A stretch of DNA of 64,000 nucleotides from Strongylocentrotus droebachiensis (lineage: Eukaryota > Echinodermata > Echinoidea > Camarodonta > Strongylocentrotidae): NCBI GenBank assembly GCA_035222895.1, contig JAVYIG010004955.1, positions 62,001 through 126,000 on the forward strand, written 5' to 3'. Shown one piece after another: positions 63,693 through 64,000 of this stretch. Numbering within the stretch: position 1 is the stretch's first letter; the number at the start of each line of letters is the position of its first letter. A program made the translations under genes and the position numbers. The notes beneath the pieces were generated by a model. The model had not been told where the DNA came from and did not search any database. It saw only the letters and a program-made list of their open reading frames with translations.

Positions 63693-64000
63693 ACCAACAC
63701 ACGATGCTGTGTTTGCAAATGAGATCTGTGAAGAAAAAAAAATTAGATTAATGTTATTAGCAAAATAAAAGATGTGATTTTGGCGCATCACCTGATAAAC
63801 GTGATGAATAATCATTAAAGTATTCCATGAGGGTAACATTATGGAATTTCAAAATATCTCAGACCTGATTGAGTCCGAATAAACGATTTGTTCTCTCCAA
63901 CCATGGACCTACTACATGCTCCAACTATCTTAAGTAAAACTTGTAGATATTCACATAGATAAAGGCAGGAAAACACACACAGCTTACCACCCTTACACAC

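Larger units (their letters stand above)
60136..64000. other. Gene-poor stretch to the right edge
   Basis: No recognisable exon. Contains a 42-bp tandem duplication (62338-62420), a 29-bp perfect direct repeat (63156-63184 and 63434-63462) and a SINE-like remnant (63610-63690). Confidence 0.45.

Noticed and set aside
1..64000. CRISPR arrays, operons, ribosome-binding sites, rRNA genes
   Set aside because: The window is a eukaryotic genome with introns; the tandem repeats lack regular repeat-spacer structure, and no rRNA or functional tRNA was recognised.

Overview
This is a eukaryotic, metazoan window, most likely echinoderm (sea-urchin-like). The evidence is AT-rich DNA with long introns, many poly-G/poly-C runs and microsatellites, recurrent TAGGCCTA-type motifs, a retroelement tail ending AATAAACTCAACTCAA, tRNA-derived SINEs, and intron-split extracellular-domain genes (CTLD, WSC, TSP1, CUB) with phase-1 introns. 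The species assignment is inference only. I assembled two genes by hand from splice sites and reading phase. Both are on the minus strand, in tandem.

Gene A (minus, 29774 to 15439) is a complete five-coding-exon gene for a type I membrane protein of about 1187 residues. It has a signal peptide, an approximately 330-residue ectodomain with eight cysteines, one thrombospondin type-1 repeat, one CUB domain, a transmembrane helix and a roughly 595-residue cytoplasmic tail with SH3-type proline motifs and a C-terminal PDZ-type S-L-V. The ectodomain, TSP1 module and tail end match vertebrate THSD1 (the transmembrane thrombospondin-module protein linked to talin and focal adhesions). The CUB domain, on its own phase 1-1 exon between TSP1 and the membrane, is not part of the vertebrate architecture I know. 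This is the most interesting object in the window.

Gene B (minus, 9924 to beyond the left edge) is a partial secreted or extracellular protein: signal-peptide exon, a C-type lectin-like domain over two exons, and a WSC domain exon. All exon junctions are phase 1. The WSC domain has tryptophan at two positions where cysteine is usual. The gene continues leftward, so its C-terminus is unknown.

Layout: 1-9.9 kb is gene B, whose 7-kb intron holds a 1.2-kb pyrimidine satellite, tandem repeats and an interrupted transposon copy. 9.9-15.4 kb is intergenic, with an 889-bp hAT-like element and a 466-bp TTAA-flanked inverted-repeat element. 15.4-29.8 kb is gene A. From 29.8 to 64 kb I find no convincing coding exon: it holds hAT-type and foldback elements, SINE remnants, small tandem duplications, purine tracts and stretches that might be regulatory. 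The two genes share strand and a secretory-pathway destination, but nothing in the sequence shows that they act together.
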